Shown here one piece after another: positions 16,503 through 27,139 of a stretch of DNA of 43,849 bases. The notes below the pieces were generated by a model, which was given only the letters and a program-made list of their open reading frames with translations, had not been told where the DNA came from and ran no database searches. The number at the start of each line of letters is the position of its first letter. Positions within the stretch are counted from its first letter, which is position 1. Position numbers and translations under genes: made by a program. This DNA comes from DASVEE01 sp036399695 (GTDB taxonomy: Bacteria; Acidobacteriota; Thermoanaerobaculia; Gp7-AA8): the NCBI GenBank assembly GCA_036399695.1, contig DASWMP010000065.1, positions 1 to 43,849 of the forward strand, in the 5' to 3' direction.

Positions 16503-18101
16503 ATGGACGTACTCGGCGCTCCCACCCCCATGTCATCCAAACGACGCTGGGCCGTTACGGCCGGCGTGATGACCGGCATGCTGCTCGCGGCGCTCGAAGC
16601 GACCGTGGTCGGCACGGCGATGCCGACCATCGTGGCGGCGCTCGGCGGCCTGGCGCATTACTCGTGGGTCTTCTCGGCCTACCTGCTCACCTCCACCGTG
16701 ACCGTGCCGGTGTGGGGCAAGCTCTCCGACCTCTTCGGCCGGCGCATCGTCTTTCAGATCGGTGTGGCCGTCTTCCTCATCGGCTCCGCGGCGTGCGGGC
16801 TCTCGGAGACGATGATGCAGCTCGTCATCGCCCGGGCCGTGCAGGGGCTCGGTGCCGGCGCGCTCGTGCCGCTGGCCATGACGATCATCGGCGACATCTT
16901 CACCCTCGCCGAGCGCGCCAGGATGCAGGGCCTCTTCAGCGGCGTGTGGGGCTTGTCCAGCGTCGTCGGCCCGCTCGTCGGCGGCTTCGTCACCGATCAG
17001 CTTTCATGGCGCTGGGTCTTCTACATCAACATCCCTGTCGGCATCGCCGCCGCCGCGATCATCGGCGTGGCTCTCGTCGAACCGAAGCGGCACGAGAGGC
17101 CGAAGATCGATTACGCCGGCGCGACGGTGCTGATGCTCGCCGTGACGGTCCTGATGCTCGCCCTCGGTGAAGGCGGCAGCGTGCGCGAGCTGCTGCAGCC
17201 GGCCAACCTGATGCTCTTCGGGCTGTCGATCGCACTGCTGGCGGTGTTCGTCTGGATCGAGCGCCGGGCCATCGATCCGGTCGTGCCGTTCGGCCTCTTC
17301 CGCAACCGCGTCGTGACGATTGCGATCATCGTCGGCTTCCTCGCCGGCATCGCCATGTTCGGCGGCATCACGTTCATCCCGCTGATGGCGCAGGGTGTGC
17401 GCGGCGCGAGCGCGACGGAGGCCGGGACGTTCCTGACGCCGCTGATGCTCGCCTGGGTCGTGATGTCGATCATCGGCGGACGGCTGCTCATCCGCTGGGG
17501 GACGCGCCCGCTCGTGCTGCTCGGACTCGTGTTCATGTGCGTAGGCTTCGGCGCGTTCGCGACCTTCACGCAGACCACACCGCGCTGGATCCTGATGCTG
17601 GAGCTGGTCGTCATCGGCTCCGGGCTCGGGCTGGTGATGCTGACGCTGTTGATCGCCTCGCAGCATTCCGTGACGCGCGATCAGCTCGGGATCACGACCT
17701 CGCTGAACCAGTTCTCCCGCTCGATCGGCGGCGCACTCGGCGTGGCTCTCCTCGGCGCGCTCATGGCCGCGGGTCTGGGGGCGAATCTGCGGGACGTGGC
17801 CGCGCAGCCGAACGCGCCCATCACGCCGGAGCAGGCCACGCGTCTGGCCGAAAGCCCCGACGCGCTCGTCAGTCAGGATGCGCGCACGGCCCTCGGCGTG
17901 CCGGCCGTACGCGTGCTCCAGCAATCGCTGGCCGGCTCGCTCCGGGTGGTATTTGCGGCCTGCGCCGTCATGTGCGTGATCGCGCTGCTGATCGCGTTTG
18001 CGTTGCCACCCGGCAAGCCCGGCCAGCAGGATGGGGAAAAGTTCCTGATGGCCGAGATGACCAGCGTGGACGCGGAGCACGAACCGGCCTGCAACGAGTG
18101 A
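16503..18101 (+). CDS. MFS drug:H+ antiporter, DHA2 (EmrB/QacA) family
   Basis: Inner-membrane efflux pump of 532 residues with about 14 predicted helices, as expected for DHA2. Motifs include LAALEATVVGTAMPTIVAAL (first helix, with the conserved acidic residue), WGKLSDLFGRR (motif A) and GLSSVVGPLVGGFVTDQLSWRW (motif C region). The C-terminal tail is acidic. ATG at 16503 is taken; MSSKRRW at 16530 is an alternative. It stands alone, followed by a large palindromic repeat. Confidence 0.9.
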   Translation: MDVLGAPTPMSSKRRWAVTAGVMTGMLLAALEATVVGTAMPTIVAALGGLAHYSWVFSAYLLTSTVTVPVWGKLSDLFGRRIVFQIGVAVFLIGSAACGLSETMMQLVIARAVQGLGAGALVPLAMTIIGDIFTLAERARMQGLFSGVWGLSSVVGPLVGGFVTDQLSWRWVFYINIPVGIAAAAIIGVALVEPKRHERPKIDYAGATVLMLAVTVLMLALGEGGSVRELLQPANLMLFGLSIALLAVFVWIERRAIDPVVPFGLFRNRVVTIAIIVGFLAGIAMFGGITFIPLMAQGVRGASATEAGTFLTPLMLAWVVMSIIGGRLLIRWGTRPLVLLGLVFMCVGFGAFATFTQTTPRWILMLELVVIGSGLGLVMLTLLIASQHSVTRDQLGITTSLNQFSRSIGGALGVALLGALMAAGLGANLRDVAAQPNAPITPEQATRLAESPDALVSQDARTALGVPAVRVLQQSLAGSLRVVFAACAVMCVIALLIAFALPPGKPGQQDGEKFLMAEMTSVDAEHEPACNE

Positions 18102-18106
18102 TCTCG

Positions 18107-18421
18107 GAGTGCGGTGGCGTTCGGAGGGTGTCTCGAAACGGAGCGAACACACTCTGATGGCCTGATTAGAAAGCGGCGCCTGCGGGCGCAGACAGACAAG
18201 AGTGTCTGTCCCACATTGAATGCCAGCGTGCCCGCGGGTGCCCGATATTCGGCGGAATCTGAATGTGGGACAGACACTCCTGTCTGTCCGCGCCCGCAGG
18301 CGCCGGTCCATCGACGGCAGAACCAAGGGAGTAGATCGAAACGCACCGTTTTGAGACACCCTCCGCAGAGCCACCGCTCTCTATACGTGTACCAGAGCGG
18401 TGGCTATGCGCCACCGCACTC
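18107..18421. repeat. 315-bp nested palindromic element (MITE-like)
   Basis: The region between the MFS gene and sdhB has no gene. It holds nested inverted repeats. The ends GAGTGCGGTGGCG (18107-18119) and CGCCACCGCACTC (18409-18421) match perfectly. Inside are 20-bp arms with one mismatch (18122-18141 and 18346-18365), then 43-bp arms matching at 41 positions (18175-18217 and 18262-18304). A further small perfect hairpin, GACAGACA/TGTCTGTC, lies within the 43-bp arm. Terminal inverted repeats and the absence of coding capacity resemble a non-autonomous element. Confidence 0.8.
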
Positions 18422-18427
18422 GTAGAC

Positions 18428-19191
18428 TTACTCTGCCGCGGCCGCGTCCTTCGTGCCCTTGAATCGCGCCGCGATGTAATCGCGGTTCATTCTGGCGATC
18501 ACGTTGATTGAGATCTCCTTCGGGCAGACGGCTTCGCACTCGCCGAACATGGTGCAGGTGCCGAAGTAGTGCTCCATGACCTGGACCATCTTCACGACGC
18601 GTTCGTAGCGCTCGGGCTGCCCCTGCGGAAGGACGCCGAGGTGGGTGATCTTGGCGCCGGTGAAGAGGTTGGCGGCGCCGTTGGGGCACTGGGCGACGCA
18701 GGCGCCGCACTGGATGCATTCGGCGGCGTCCATCGACAGCTCCTGCACCGGCTTGGGGATCAGGAGCTGATTGGCCTCGGGGGCGGAACCGGTGTTGACG
18801 GAGATGTAGCCGCCGGCCTGGATGATTTTGTCGAGCGGCGTGCGGTCGACGATGAGGTCCTTGATGACAGGGAACGAGCGGGCGCGCCAGGGCTCGATCC
18901 AGACGTCGTCGCCGTCCTTGAAGTGGCGCATGTGCAACTGGCAGGTCGCGGCGCCGCCCATCGGGCCGTGGGCGATGCCGTTGATCATCATGCCGCACGA
19001 GCCGCAGATGCCTTCGCGGCAGTCGTGCTCGAAATGGATCGGCTCTTCGTTCTTCTCGATCAGCGACTCGTTGACGACGTCGAGCATCTCGAGGAACGAG
19101 GCATCGGGAGAAACGTTGGTCGCTTTGTAAGTGACGAAGTCGCCCGCGGCCTCGCGCGATTTCTGTCGCCAGACGTGCAGTGTCAGGTCCA

Positions 19192-19192
<1 letters not shown>
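18428..19192 (-). CDS. sdhB: Succinate dehydrogenase iron-sulfur subunit
   Basis: Carries electrons from the flavin of SdhA to the membrane quinone site. It has 254 residues. The N-terminal ferredoxin domain holds the [2Fe-2S] motif CREGICGSC with a later Cys in AATCQLHM. The C-terminal domain holds CIQCGACVAQCP for [4Fe-4S], and TCTMFGECEAVCP plus neighbouring Cys for the remaining clusters. The sequence is of the type paired with a single large cytochrome b anchor. Its ATG overlaps the sdhA stop by one base (TAATG), giving translational coupling as the last gene of sdhCAB. Confidence 0.95.
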
Positions 19193-21105
<1,913 letters not shown>

Positions 21106-21112
21106 CGATGGC

Positions 21113-21790
21113 TTACCTCACAATTCCCATGAGGACGGCGAGCGGGAACGAGACGTTGCCCACCGTGACGATGATGGCGAAGGTGGTCGCGAAGGTGCGC
21201 CGCCAGGCGTTGAACTTCGGGTGGTTGAGGCCCAGCGAATTGAACATGCTCCAGACGCCGTGGTAGAGGTGCAGGCCGAGGGCGAGGTTGGCGACGATGT
21301 AGAACGCCGACACCCACCAGACCTGAAAGCCGGCCACGAAGTTGTGGTACGGATCGCCGTGCACGAAGTCGGGATGGGCCTGCCCGGTGGTGAAGTGGAG
21401 GATGTGGTAGATGACGAACAGCAGGATGATGACCCCGCCCCAGCGCATTGTCCGCGAGGCGTACGAAGCCTCGACGAACTGCCGGTTGTGATAGGCCACG
21501 GGCCGCGCCGCGCGGCTCATCATCGTCGTCTGGTAGGCCGCCCAGATGTGGAGGACGACGGCGGTCAGCAGGACGATACGGGCGATCCAGAGGAGTCCCG
21601 ACTCCGGCACCATCGGCGCACCGACGGTACGGAGAAAGCGGCCATAGGTGTTGAAGTGCTCGGCCCCGAGGTAGACCTTCAGGTTGCCGATCATGTGAAT
21701 CAACACGAAGCCGAAGAGGATCACGCCGGTGACCGCCATGACCGCCTTCTTGCCAATGGCAGAGCGGTAGAAGTTCCCGAACCACGTCAT
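21113..21790 (-). CDS. sdhC: Succinate dehydrogenase cytochrome b subunit
   Basis: Membrane anchor binding haem b and quinone. It has 225 residues from MTWFGNFYRSAIGKKAVMAVTG, with five predicted helices. Candidate haem ligands are the His in LIHMIGN, VVLHIWAAYQ, YHILHFTTGQ and LGLHLYHGVW. This is the single-anchor di-haem type (no separate SdhD), as in Bacillus and Wolinella, which usually works with menaquinone. An upstream extension to 21874 lacks family similarity. A GAGGTGA about 10 nt before the ATG could be the ribosome binding site. Confidence 0.92.
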   Translation of the reverse strand: MTWFGNFYRSAIGKKAVMAVTGVILFGFVLIHMIGNLKVYLGAEHFNTYGRFLRTVGAPMVPESGLLWIARIVLLTAVVLHIWAAYQTTMMSRAARPVAYHNRQFVEASYASRTMRWGGVIILLFVIYHILHFTTGQAHPDFVHGDPYHNFVAGFQVWWVSAFYIVANLALGLHLYHGVWSMFNSLGLNHPKFNAWRRTFATTFAIIVTVGNVSFPLAVLMGIVR

Positions 21791-21929
21791 TTCGGAGTTC
21801 ACCTCGCGATAGGGGTGTGGCAGTGAGGATGCGACTGAAGATGCAGCGCGCGTCGAAGCGCGCGTAGGCTCCATAACGGGCGCATGATATCCATGAGGTG
21901 CGATTAGGGCTAGTTTGTTCCCGCGCCGG

Positions 21930-22260
21930 GGCCCAGGGATCGGGGCCCGGGGCCCGGTGGGGGTCAGACCCGAGGTTCCGGGGGCTGACCGCTGAGCTAC
22001 GGCAGCGCCCCCGAACCTCGCGCCTGAGATCGAAGCCAGGGCCCGGGGCTCGGGGCCCGGTGGGGTCAGACCCTTGGTTCGGGGGGCTGCACGGGATTGA
22101 GCCCGGGATGCCCTCCGAACCTCGGGCCCAGGATCGGGGCCCCGGGGTTCGGTGGGGGGTCAGACCCTCGTTTCGGGGGCTGCACGGGATGGAGCCCGGG
22201 ATTCCCCCGAACCTCGCGTCCGACACCCACTGGGCCCCGGGCCCGGGGCCCAGGGCCCTC
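21930..22260. repeat. GC-rich triplicated repeat with GGTCAGACCC cores
   Basis: The gene-free stretch 21791-22334 holds the sdhC leader and then three imperfect units of about 94-102 bp. Each contains GGTCAGACCC (21962-21971, 22064-22073, 22158-22167), a GGTTCGGGGGCTG-like left arm and a CCCCCGAACCTCG-like right arm able to form a hairpin. The edges are runs of GGGCCC. Units 2 and 3 are closest (both contain GGGCTGCACGGGAT). It resembles a cluster of REP-type elements; no gene is supported here. Confidence 0.7.
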
Positions 22261-22270
22261 ATCTGACATT

Positions 22271-22291
22271 CGTCACCTGCGGGTAGTGACG
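22271..22291. promoter_or_regulatory. Dyad upstream of the ABC/two-component operon
   Basis: CGTCAC (22271-22276) and GTGACG (22286-22291) form an inverted repeat with 9-nt spacing, 43 bp before the ATPase start. Its position suits a binding site for the NarL/DesR-like regulator encoded at the end of the operon. This is inference. Confidence 0.3.
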
Positions 22292-22334
22292 TTCTGCAAT
22301 CCCGCGGCGCGCGGGACGAACCGATCCTGTCGCT

Positions 22335-23093
22335 ATGACCTCACTCGCCATGCCCGTCCCGTTGCGGGCGGTACTCGACACTCCCCTGCCCGCCCACCTC
22401 GGGCGGATCACCAAGGCTTATGGCTCCGTCGTGGCGCTGCGCGATCTGACTCTTTCGATTCATCCCGGCGAGCTGCTGGCGCTGCTCGGGGCGAATGGGG
22501 CCGGGAAGACGACCGCTGTCCGGCTGCTGCTGGGGCTGGCGAAGCCGGACTCCGGGATGGTGCGGGTGTTCGGGGCGGATCCGCGGGATGCGGCGAATCG
22601 GGCGCGCACCGGGGCGATGCTGCAAGTGGGGCAGGTGCCGGACGTGCTGCGCGTCCGGGAGCACATCCATCTCTTTTCCAGCTACTACCCGGCGCCGTTG
22701 CCGCTCGCGGACGTGATCGAGGCGGCGGGGCTGCAGGGGCTGGAGGACCGCAAGTTCGGCGCGCTCTCGGGCGGGCAGAAGCAGCGCGTGCTCTTCGCGC
22801 TGAGCATCTGCGGGAATCCCGACCTGCTGATTCTCGACGAGCCGACGGTCGGCCTGGACGTCGAATCCCGGCGCGGCCTCTGGCGGCAGATCCGCGCCTT
22901 TGTCGCCCGCGGCAAGTCGGTGCTGCTGACGACGCACTACCTGGCCGAAGCCGAAGCGCTGGCGAGCCGGATCGCCGTCATTCATCGCGGGGAGCTGCTG
23001 GCCGAAGGCACGCCCGCCGAGATCAAGGGAAACGCGGCGTCGCTGGAAGACGCCTTCGTCGCCATGACCGAAGAACGCCAGGGAGAAATCTGA
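22335..23093 (+). CDS. ABC transporter ATP-binding protein
   Basis: ATPase of an ABC-2 type exporter, 252 residues. Walker A is GANGAGKTT, the signature is LSGGQKQR, Walker B is LLILDEPTVGLD and the switch His is in TTHYLAEAE. The class is that of the NatA/CcmA-like ATPases that work with one ABC-2 permease. Its TGA overlaps the permease ATG by one base. With the kinase and regulator downstream, the four-gene order matches the YvfR-YvfS-YvfT-YvfU arrangement of Bacillus subtilis. Substrate unknown. Confidence 0.93.
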   Translation: MTSLAMPVPLRAVLDTPLPAHLGRITKAYGSVVALRDLTLSIHPGELLALLGANGAGKTTAVRLLLGLAKPDSGMVRVFGADPRDAANRARTGAMLQVGQVPDVLRVREHIHLFSSYYPAPLPLADVIEAAGLQGLEDRKFGALSGGQKQRVLFALSICGNPDLLILDEPTVGLDVESRRGLWRQIRAFVARGKSVLLTTHYLAEAEALASRIAVIHRGELLAEGTPAEIKGNAASLEDAFVAMTEERQGEI

Positions 23094-23851
23094 TGCTGCG
23101 CATCCATCTGCTCGAGATCAAGTACGAGCTCCTCAAGCTCCTCCGGACGCCGGCCTATTCGCTGCCGACGGTCCTCTTTCCCATCCTCTTCTATCTGTTC
23201 TTCGGCGTAGCCATGGGGCAGCGCCAGGTCGGAGCGGTGAAGATGGCGGCGTATCTGATGGCCACGTACGGCGCGTTCGGGGTGATCGGCGCGTCGCTGT
23301 TCGGCTTCGGCATCACGGTAGCGATCGAGCGCGGCAAGGGGCTGCTGGAGGCGAAGCGGACGACACCGATGCCCGTCAGCGCCTACTTCGTGGCCAAGAT
23401 CGCCATGGCCATGATCTTCAGCGCTGCCGTCGTCCTCGGCCTGATGGCCACCGGCATCCTGGCGGCCGGCGTGTCGCTGACGTTCGCCCAGGGAGCGCGC
23501 CTCTTCGCGGTCCTGATCGCCGGCGCGACCACGTTCTCCGCCCTCGGCCTGGCCGTCGGCTACTTCACGAGCGAAACGTCGGCGGTGCCGATCGTCAATC
23601 TGATCTACCTGCCGATGTCGTTTCTCGCCGGTCTCTGGGTGCCGATCTGGTTCCTCCCGAAGCCGCTGCAGACGCTCGCTTTGTTCCTGCCGCCGTTCCA
23701 CCTGTCGCAGCTCGCCCTCCGCGCCATCGGCGCCGGCCGGCCGGGAATCGCCACGTCGACGCACGTGCTCGCGCTCGTCGGAGCCACGGCACTCTTCACC
23801 GCGCTGGCGTACGTGGGGTACCGGCGCGATGAGGGGAAGAGATACGCGTGA
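23093..23851 (+). CDS. ABC-2 type permease
   Basis: Membrane partner of the preceding ATPase, 252 residues with six predicted helices. An N-terminal cytosolic helix (LLEIKYELLKLLRTPAYSL) leads into PTVLFPILFYLFFGVAMG. The family loop IERGKGLLEAKRTTPMP is the coupling region, and LPMSFLAGLWVPIWFLP precedes the last helices. ABC-2 permeases of this kind export antibiotics, lipids or ions. The one-base overlap with the ATPase gene gives coupled expression. Confidence 0.9.
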   Translation: MLRIHLLEIKYELLKLLRTPAYSLPTVLFPILFYLFFGVAMGQRQVGAVKMAAYLMATYGAFGVIGASLFGFGITVAIERGKGLLEAKRTTPMPVSAYFVAKIAMAMIFSAAVVLGLMATGILAAGVSLTFAQGARLFAVLIAGATTFSALGLAVGYFTSETSAVPIVNLIYLPMSFLAGLWVPIWFLPKPLQTLALFLPPFHLSQLALRAIGAGRPGIATSTHVLALVGATALFTALAYVGYRRDEGKRYA

Positions 23852-23855
23852 GTGA

Positions 23856-23928
23856 GTAGGCAGTTGGCGGTTGGCAGTGGAAAATCGCCGAAAAACCTAC
23901 TGCCAACCGCCAACTGCCTACTGCCTAC
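23856..23928. repeat. Heptamer-phase inverted repeat between permease and kinase
   Basis: Left arm GTAGGCA, GTTGGCG, GTTGGCA (23856-23876); right arm TGCCAAC, CGCCAAC, TGCCTAC, TGCCTAC (23901-23928), in strict 7-nt steps. It starts within 5 nt of the permease stop and lies inside an apparent operon. Confidence 0.75.
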
Positions 23929-23941
23929 TAGAATCCCCACC

Positions 23942-25042
23942 ATGCGCCTGATCCCCCACGACCACAACCTCGGCTGGACGCCCTACGCCTGGCTGATCTA
24001 CATCGTCCCGTTCGCGCTCACGCCGGCGATGAAGCCGCACAGCCGGCCGGGGGACTGGCTGTTGTACAGCGCGGCAACGCTCGTCTTCGTGGCGCTCTAT
24101 CTGCGCGGCCACTGGGCGCGTGGCCTGGAGCTGGCGCTGATCCTCGTAGCGACGACGGCGATGGGCGTAGCGTTCTGGCCCATCTCGTTCGGTGCCGCCG
24201 CGTTCTTCATCTACGCCGCCGGACATGCGGCGCGTTTGCCGACGCCGGCAGGGGCGGTGCGGGCCATCGCCGCGATCACGGCCGTCTGCGCCATCGAAGC
24301 GGCGTTCCTTCGCTACGACTGGCTGAGCACGGCCTGGCCGCTCGTCTTTACGGTGCTGATCGGCTGGATCAATCTCCATTACGCGCAGGTGGGACGGACG
24401 AACGCCCGCCTCAGGCTGGCGCACGCGGAGATCGAGCACCTCGCCCAGGTGGCGGAGCGTGAGCGGATCGCCCGCGACCTGCACGACCTCCTCGGCCACA
24501 CGCTGTCGCTCATCATCCTGAAGTCGGAGCTGGCCTCGAAGCTGGCGGAACGCGATCCGGAGCGCGCGCGGAAGGAGATCACGGAGGTGGAGCGGATCTC
24601 TCGCGACGCGCTGACGCAGGTGCGCGCGGCAGTCCGCGGCTACCGCAGCGGCGGCCTGCAGGCGGAGCTCGAAGCCACGCGCGAGGCGCTGGCCTCCGCC
24701 GGCGTCACGCTGGAAGCAGAGCTGGAGCCGATCTCGCTTCCGCCGTCGCACGAGGTCGTCCTCTCGCTGGCGATGCGTGAGGCGGTGACGAACATCGTCC
24801 GCCACGCCCGTGCGAAGCGTTGCCGCATCACTCTGCGCGCCGCCGGCGACCTGCTGACGATGACGGTCGCCGACGACGGCCGCGGCACGAAGGCACCGTT
24901 CGGCACCGGCCTCACCGGGATGCACGAACGCCTGCAATCGCTCGGCGGAAAGCTGACGCGCGAGAGCTCCGGCGGCACGGTGCTGACCATGACGCTGCCG
25001 CTGACGTTCCTGGCGTCGCCGCAGATCCGGGAGACGGCGTGA
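23942..25042 (+). CDS. Sensor histidine kinase, DesK/LiaS-like
   Basis: Membrane-bound kinase of 366 residues. The N-terminal half has about five helices (20-160) and no large extracellular sensor domain, as in DesK. A short coiled coil leads to the HisKA_3 dimerisation helix with phospho-acceptor His in RIARDLHDLLGHTLS. The ATPase domain has the N box (MREAVTNIVRHA), VADDGRG and GTGLTGMHERL. The sensor may read the membrane or the state of the adjacent ABC transporter. Its stop overlaps the regulator start (GTGA). Confidence 0.9.
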   Translation: MRLIPHDHNLGWTPYAWLIYIVPFALTPAMKPHSRPGDWLLYSAATLVFVALYLRGHWARGLELALILVATTAMGVAFWPISFGAAAFFIYAAGHAARLPTPAGAVRAIAAITAVCAIEAAFLRYDWLSTAWPLVFTVLIGWINLHYAQVGRTNARLRLAHAEIEHLAQVAERERIARDLHDLLGHTLSLIILKSELASKLAERDPERARKEITEVERISRDALTQVRAAVRGYRSGGLQAELEATREALASAGVTLEAELEPISLPPSHEVVLSLAMREAVTNIVRHARAKRCRITLRAAGDLLTMTVADDGRGTKAPFGTGLTGMHERLQSLGGKLTRESSGGTVLTMTLPLTFLASPQIRETA

Positions 25043-25641
25043 TCCGCGTTGTAATCGCCGAAGACCAGGCAATGGTCCTCGGCGCGCTCGCCGCGCTGCT
25101 GGAGATCGAAGGTGATCTGGAGGTCGTCGGCCGCGCGCACGACGGCGAAGAGGCGCTGGCGCTCTGCGAAAAGCAGCGTCCCGACGTGCTGCTCACCGAC
25201 ATCGAGATGCCGAAGATGACAGGCCTGGAGCTGGCCGCCGCGGTGCGCCGGGCGCAATTGCCGACACGCGTCATCATCCTGACGACCTTCGCCCGCGGCG
25301 GCTATCTGCGGCGCGCGCTCGAAGCAGGGGCCTCCGGCTATCTGCTCAAGGACTCCCCTGCCGAGCAGCTCGCGAACGCGGTCCGCCGCGTGCGGCAGGG
25401 CGGACGGGTGGTCGACCCCGAGCTGGCCGCGGAAGCGTGGAGCGAGCCCGATCCACTGACGGACCGCGAGCGCCAGGTGCTGCGCATGGCCGGCGAAGGG
25501 CAGACCAGCGCCGACATTGCCGGTGCGCTGCGGTTATCCGAGGGGACGGTGCGGAATTATTTGTCGGAAGCGATCAACAAGCTAGGGGCGGGGAATCGGG
25601 TGGAGGCGGCGAGGATCGCACGGGAGAAGGGGTGGTTGTAG
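25039..25641 (+). CDS. NarL/DesR-type response regulator
   Basis: Two-domain transcription regulator of 200 residues. The receiver domain (1-120) has the phospho-acceptor Asp in LLTDIEMP and the switch Thr and Lys in ILTTFARGG and YLLKDS. The LuxR-type helix-turn-helix (about 138-198) shows LTDRERQVLRMAGEG and LRLSEGTVRNYLSEAINKL. The GTG start overlaps the kinase stop by 4 nt. It probably controls the ABC genes upstream, perhaps through the dyad at 22271-22291. Confidence 0.93.
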   Translation: MIRVVIAEDQAMVLGALAALLEIEGDLEVVGRAHDGEEALALCEKQRPDVLLTDIEMPKMTGLELAAAVRRAQLPTRVIILTTFARGGYLRRALEAGASGYLLKDSPAEQLANAVRRVRQGGRVVDPELAAEAWSEPDPLTDRERQVLRMAGEGQTSADIAGALRLSEGTVRNYLSEAINKLGAGNRVEAARIAREKGWL

Positions 25642-25646
25642 TCGGC

Positions 25647-25709
25647 GTCGACGCACCGTGTTTCACCGTCGACGCATCGTGTTTCACGGTGGCCGCACTG
25701 TTTCTCGCC
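25647..25709. repeat. 21-bp tandem repeat
   Basis: Three copies of a 21-bp unit begin GTCGACGCACCGTGTTTCAC (25647), GTCGACGCATCGTGTTTCAC (25668) and GTGGCCGCACTGTTTCTC (25689, degenerate). It lies just after the response regulator stop. The remaining gap to 25791 holds no gene that I can support. Confidence 0.6.
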
Positions 25710-25791
25710 CACTCTCGACCTCGACGTCACGCGAGGCCCGGCCGGGTGATCTTTCGGACACCCCCCGAAGCCACTAGCCCCCGCCCCCGCC

Positions 25792-27123
25792 CTAGAAGCC
25801 CTTACGCACCTCACTGCGCACCTTCAACCCCGTGTCCTCCACCTGGCAGGTGAACTTGTACGCTACGTGGGCGGCGTAGTCGGTGGTGGCGACGCGGTAG
25901 CTGCGGGCGGGATCGATGGTCGCGGGGGCGGCCACGTACGCATGCGCTGAGGCCAGCACGCGGCGCAGCTCGTCGCCGCGCATGGTGCAGGCTACGAGGG
26001 CATTGTCGTACGGCAGCGCGCCCATGAGCGTGTCCATGGTGATGACGCCGGCGGGGAGGGGCTGGCGGAAGCTGCTCTTCGTCGAGAGGGCCACGTCGGC
26101 TTTGGCCACGTCGCGCATCAGTCGGACTGTGCGGGCGCCGAGGGCGTCGACGGTGAGCGGGGCCGGCAGCGCGAAGAGCGGGACGAACAGCTCGCGATAG
26201 CGAGGATCGGCTTCGAGGTCCTGCTGCATGCGTGCGACCTTGCGGGCGATCTCCTCGTCCTCACGCATTGACGCATCGACTGGCACGAGGCCGCCGCGCA
26301 CGGAGGTCACGCGGCCGTTCGCCACCGTCAGCTCGAGGCGGCTGATGTACGTCAGGTACTGCGACGGGGAGATGAACCACGTCTGCGTGCCGGGGATCCG
26401 CGTCAGCTCCTGCTTGTGATGGCTGTGCGAGCCGAAGATCACGTCGATGCCTTCGACGGCTTTGGCCAGCACGTAATCGCTCTCAGTGGTCTGGTGGCCG
26501 ATCATGACGACGGCATCGACCTTCGCATCGCGCAGCTCGCGGACCGCGTCACGCGCGGCGGCGACCGGATCACCGAAGACGAGGCCCGGCGCCTTGACGA
26601 GCTGCGGAAAGTCGTCGCCGGCGACGGCGAACACGCCCAGGCGGAGGCCGTTCGTTTCGATGATGCGATGGCGGCGGAAACCGGCCGCGTTCGCGCTGAG
26701 GATCGGATACGTCAGGCGGTCGGCGCACTGCTCGAAGGGTTCGCGGCCGTAGTCCGGCTCGTGATTGCCGAAGGCCATGGCGTCGACGATGTTGTTCAGC
26801 CAGGGCCACTCGGCGCAGGTGTAGCGGTCGGACCAGGCGGGCGAGCCCTTGTTGATCATGTCGCCGCCGCTGAAGACGAGCGCTCCTCGCGCCTTCTCCC
26901 GCTTCATATAGCCGATGGCCCGGGCGATGCCTCCCTGCGACTCGCGCCCTTCGGAGTAGAACGGCAGCGCGTGCGAGTGGTAGTCGGAGAAGTGCAGCAG
27001 CGTGACAGTCTGCGCGCCGGGCGCGGTTTGCGCGCCGGGCGCGGTTTGCGCGCCGGGCCCGTGCTGGGCATCCATCGGCGCGCAGACCATCATCACCAGC
27101 AGAACGAGCAGGAGTTTGCGCAT
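25792..27123 (-). CDS. Secreted 5'-nucleotidase / metallophosphoesterase
   Basis: UshA/YfkN-type nucleotide phosphatase of 443 residues with signal peptide MRKLLLVLLVMMVCAPMDA. The two-metal motifs are complete: FSDYHSHALP, SGGDMINKG, FGNHEPDYG, MIGHQTT and GSHSHHK. The C-terminal substrate-binding domain begins near residue 310 and ends in TGLKVRSEVRKGF. Just after the signal the residues PGAQTA repeat about three times, encoded by an 18-bp tandem repeat at about 27004-27057. It probably recovers phosphate and nucleosides outside the cytoplasm. Confidence 0.88.
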   Translation of the reverse strand: MRKLLLVLLVMMVCAPMDAQHGPGAQTAPGAQTAPGAQTVTLLHFSDYHSHALPFYSEGRESQGGIARAIGYMKREKARGALVFSGGDMINKGSPAWSDRYTCAEWPWLNNIVDAMAFGNHEPDYGREPFEQCADRLTYPILSANAAGFRRHRIIETNGLRLGVFAVAGDDFPQLVKAPGLVFGDPVAAARDAVRELRDAKVDAVVMIGHQTTESDYVLAKAVEGIDVIFGSHSHHKQELTRIPGTQTWFISPSQYLTYISRLELTVANGRVTSVRGGLVPVDASMREDEEIARKVARMQQDLEADPRYRELFVPLFALPAPLTVDALGARTVRLMRDVAKADVALSTKSSFRQPLPAGVITMDTLMGALPYDNALVACTMRGDELRRVLASAHAYVAAPATIDPARSYRVATTDYAAHVAYKFTCQVEDTGLKVRSEVRKGF

Positions 27124-27139
27124 GGCAACCGAGTGTACG

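Noticed and set aside
21900..22266. Protein-coding gene in the GC-rich gap
   Set aside because: The open frames are made of repeat units rich in Gly, Pro and Arg without a start signal or domain; the DNA is a triplicated hairpin.
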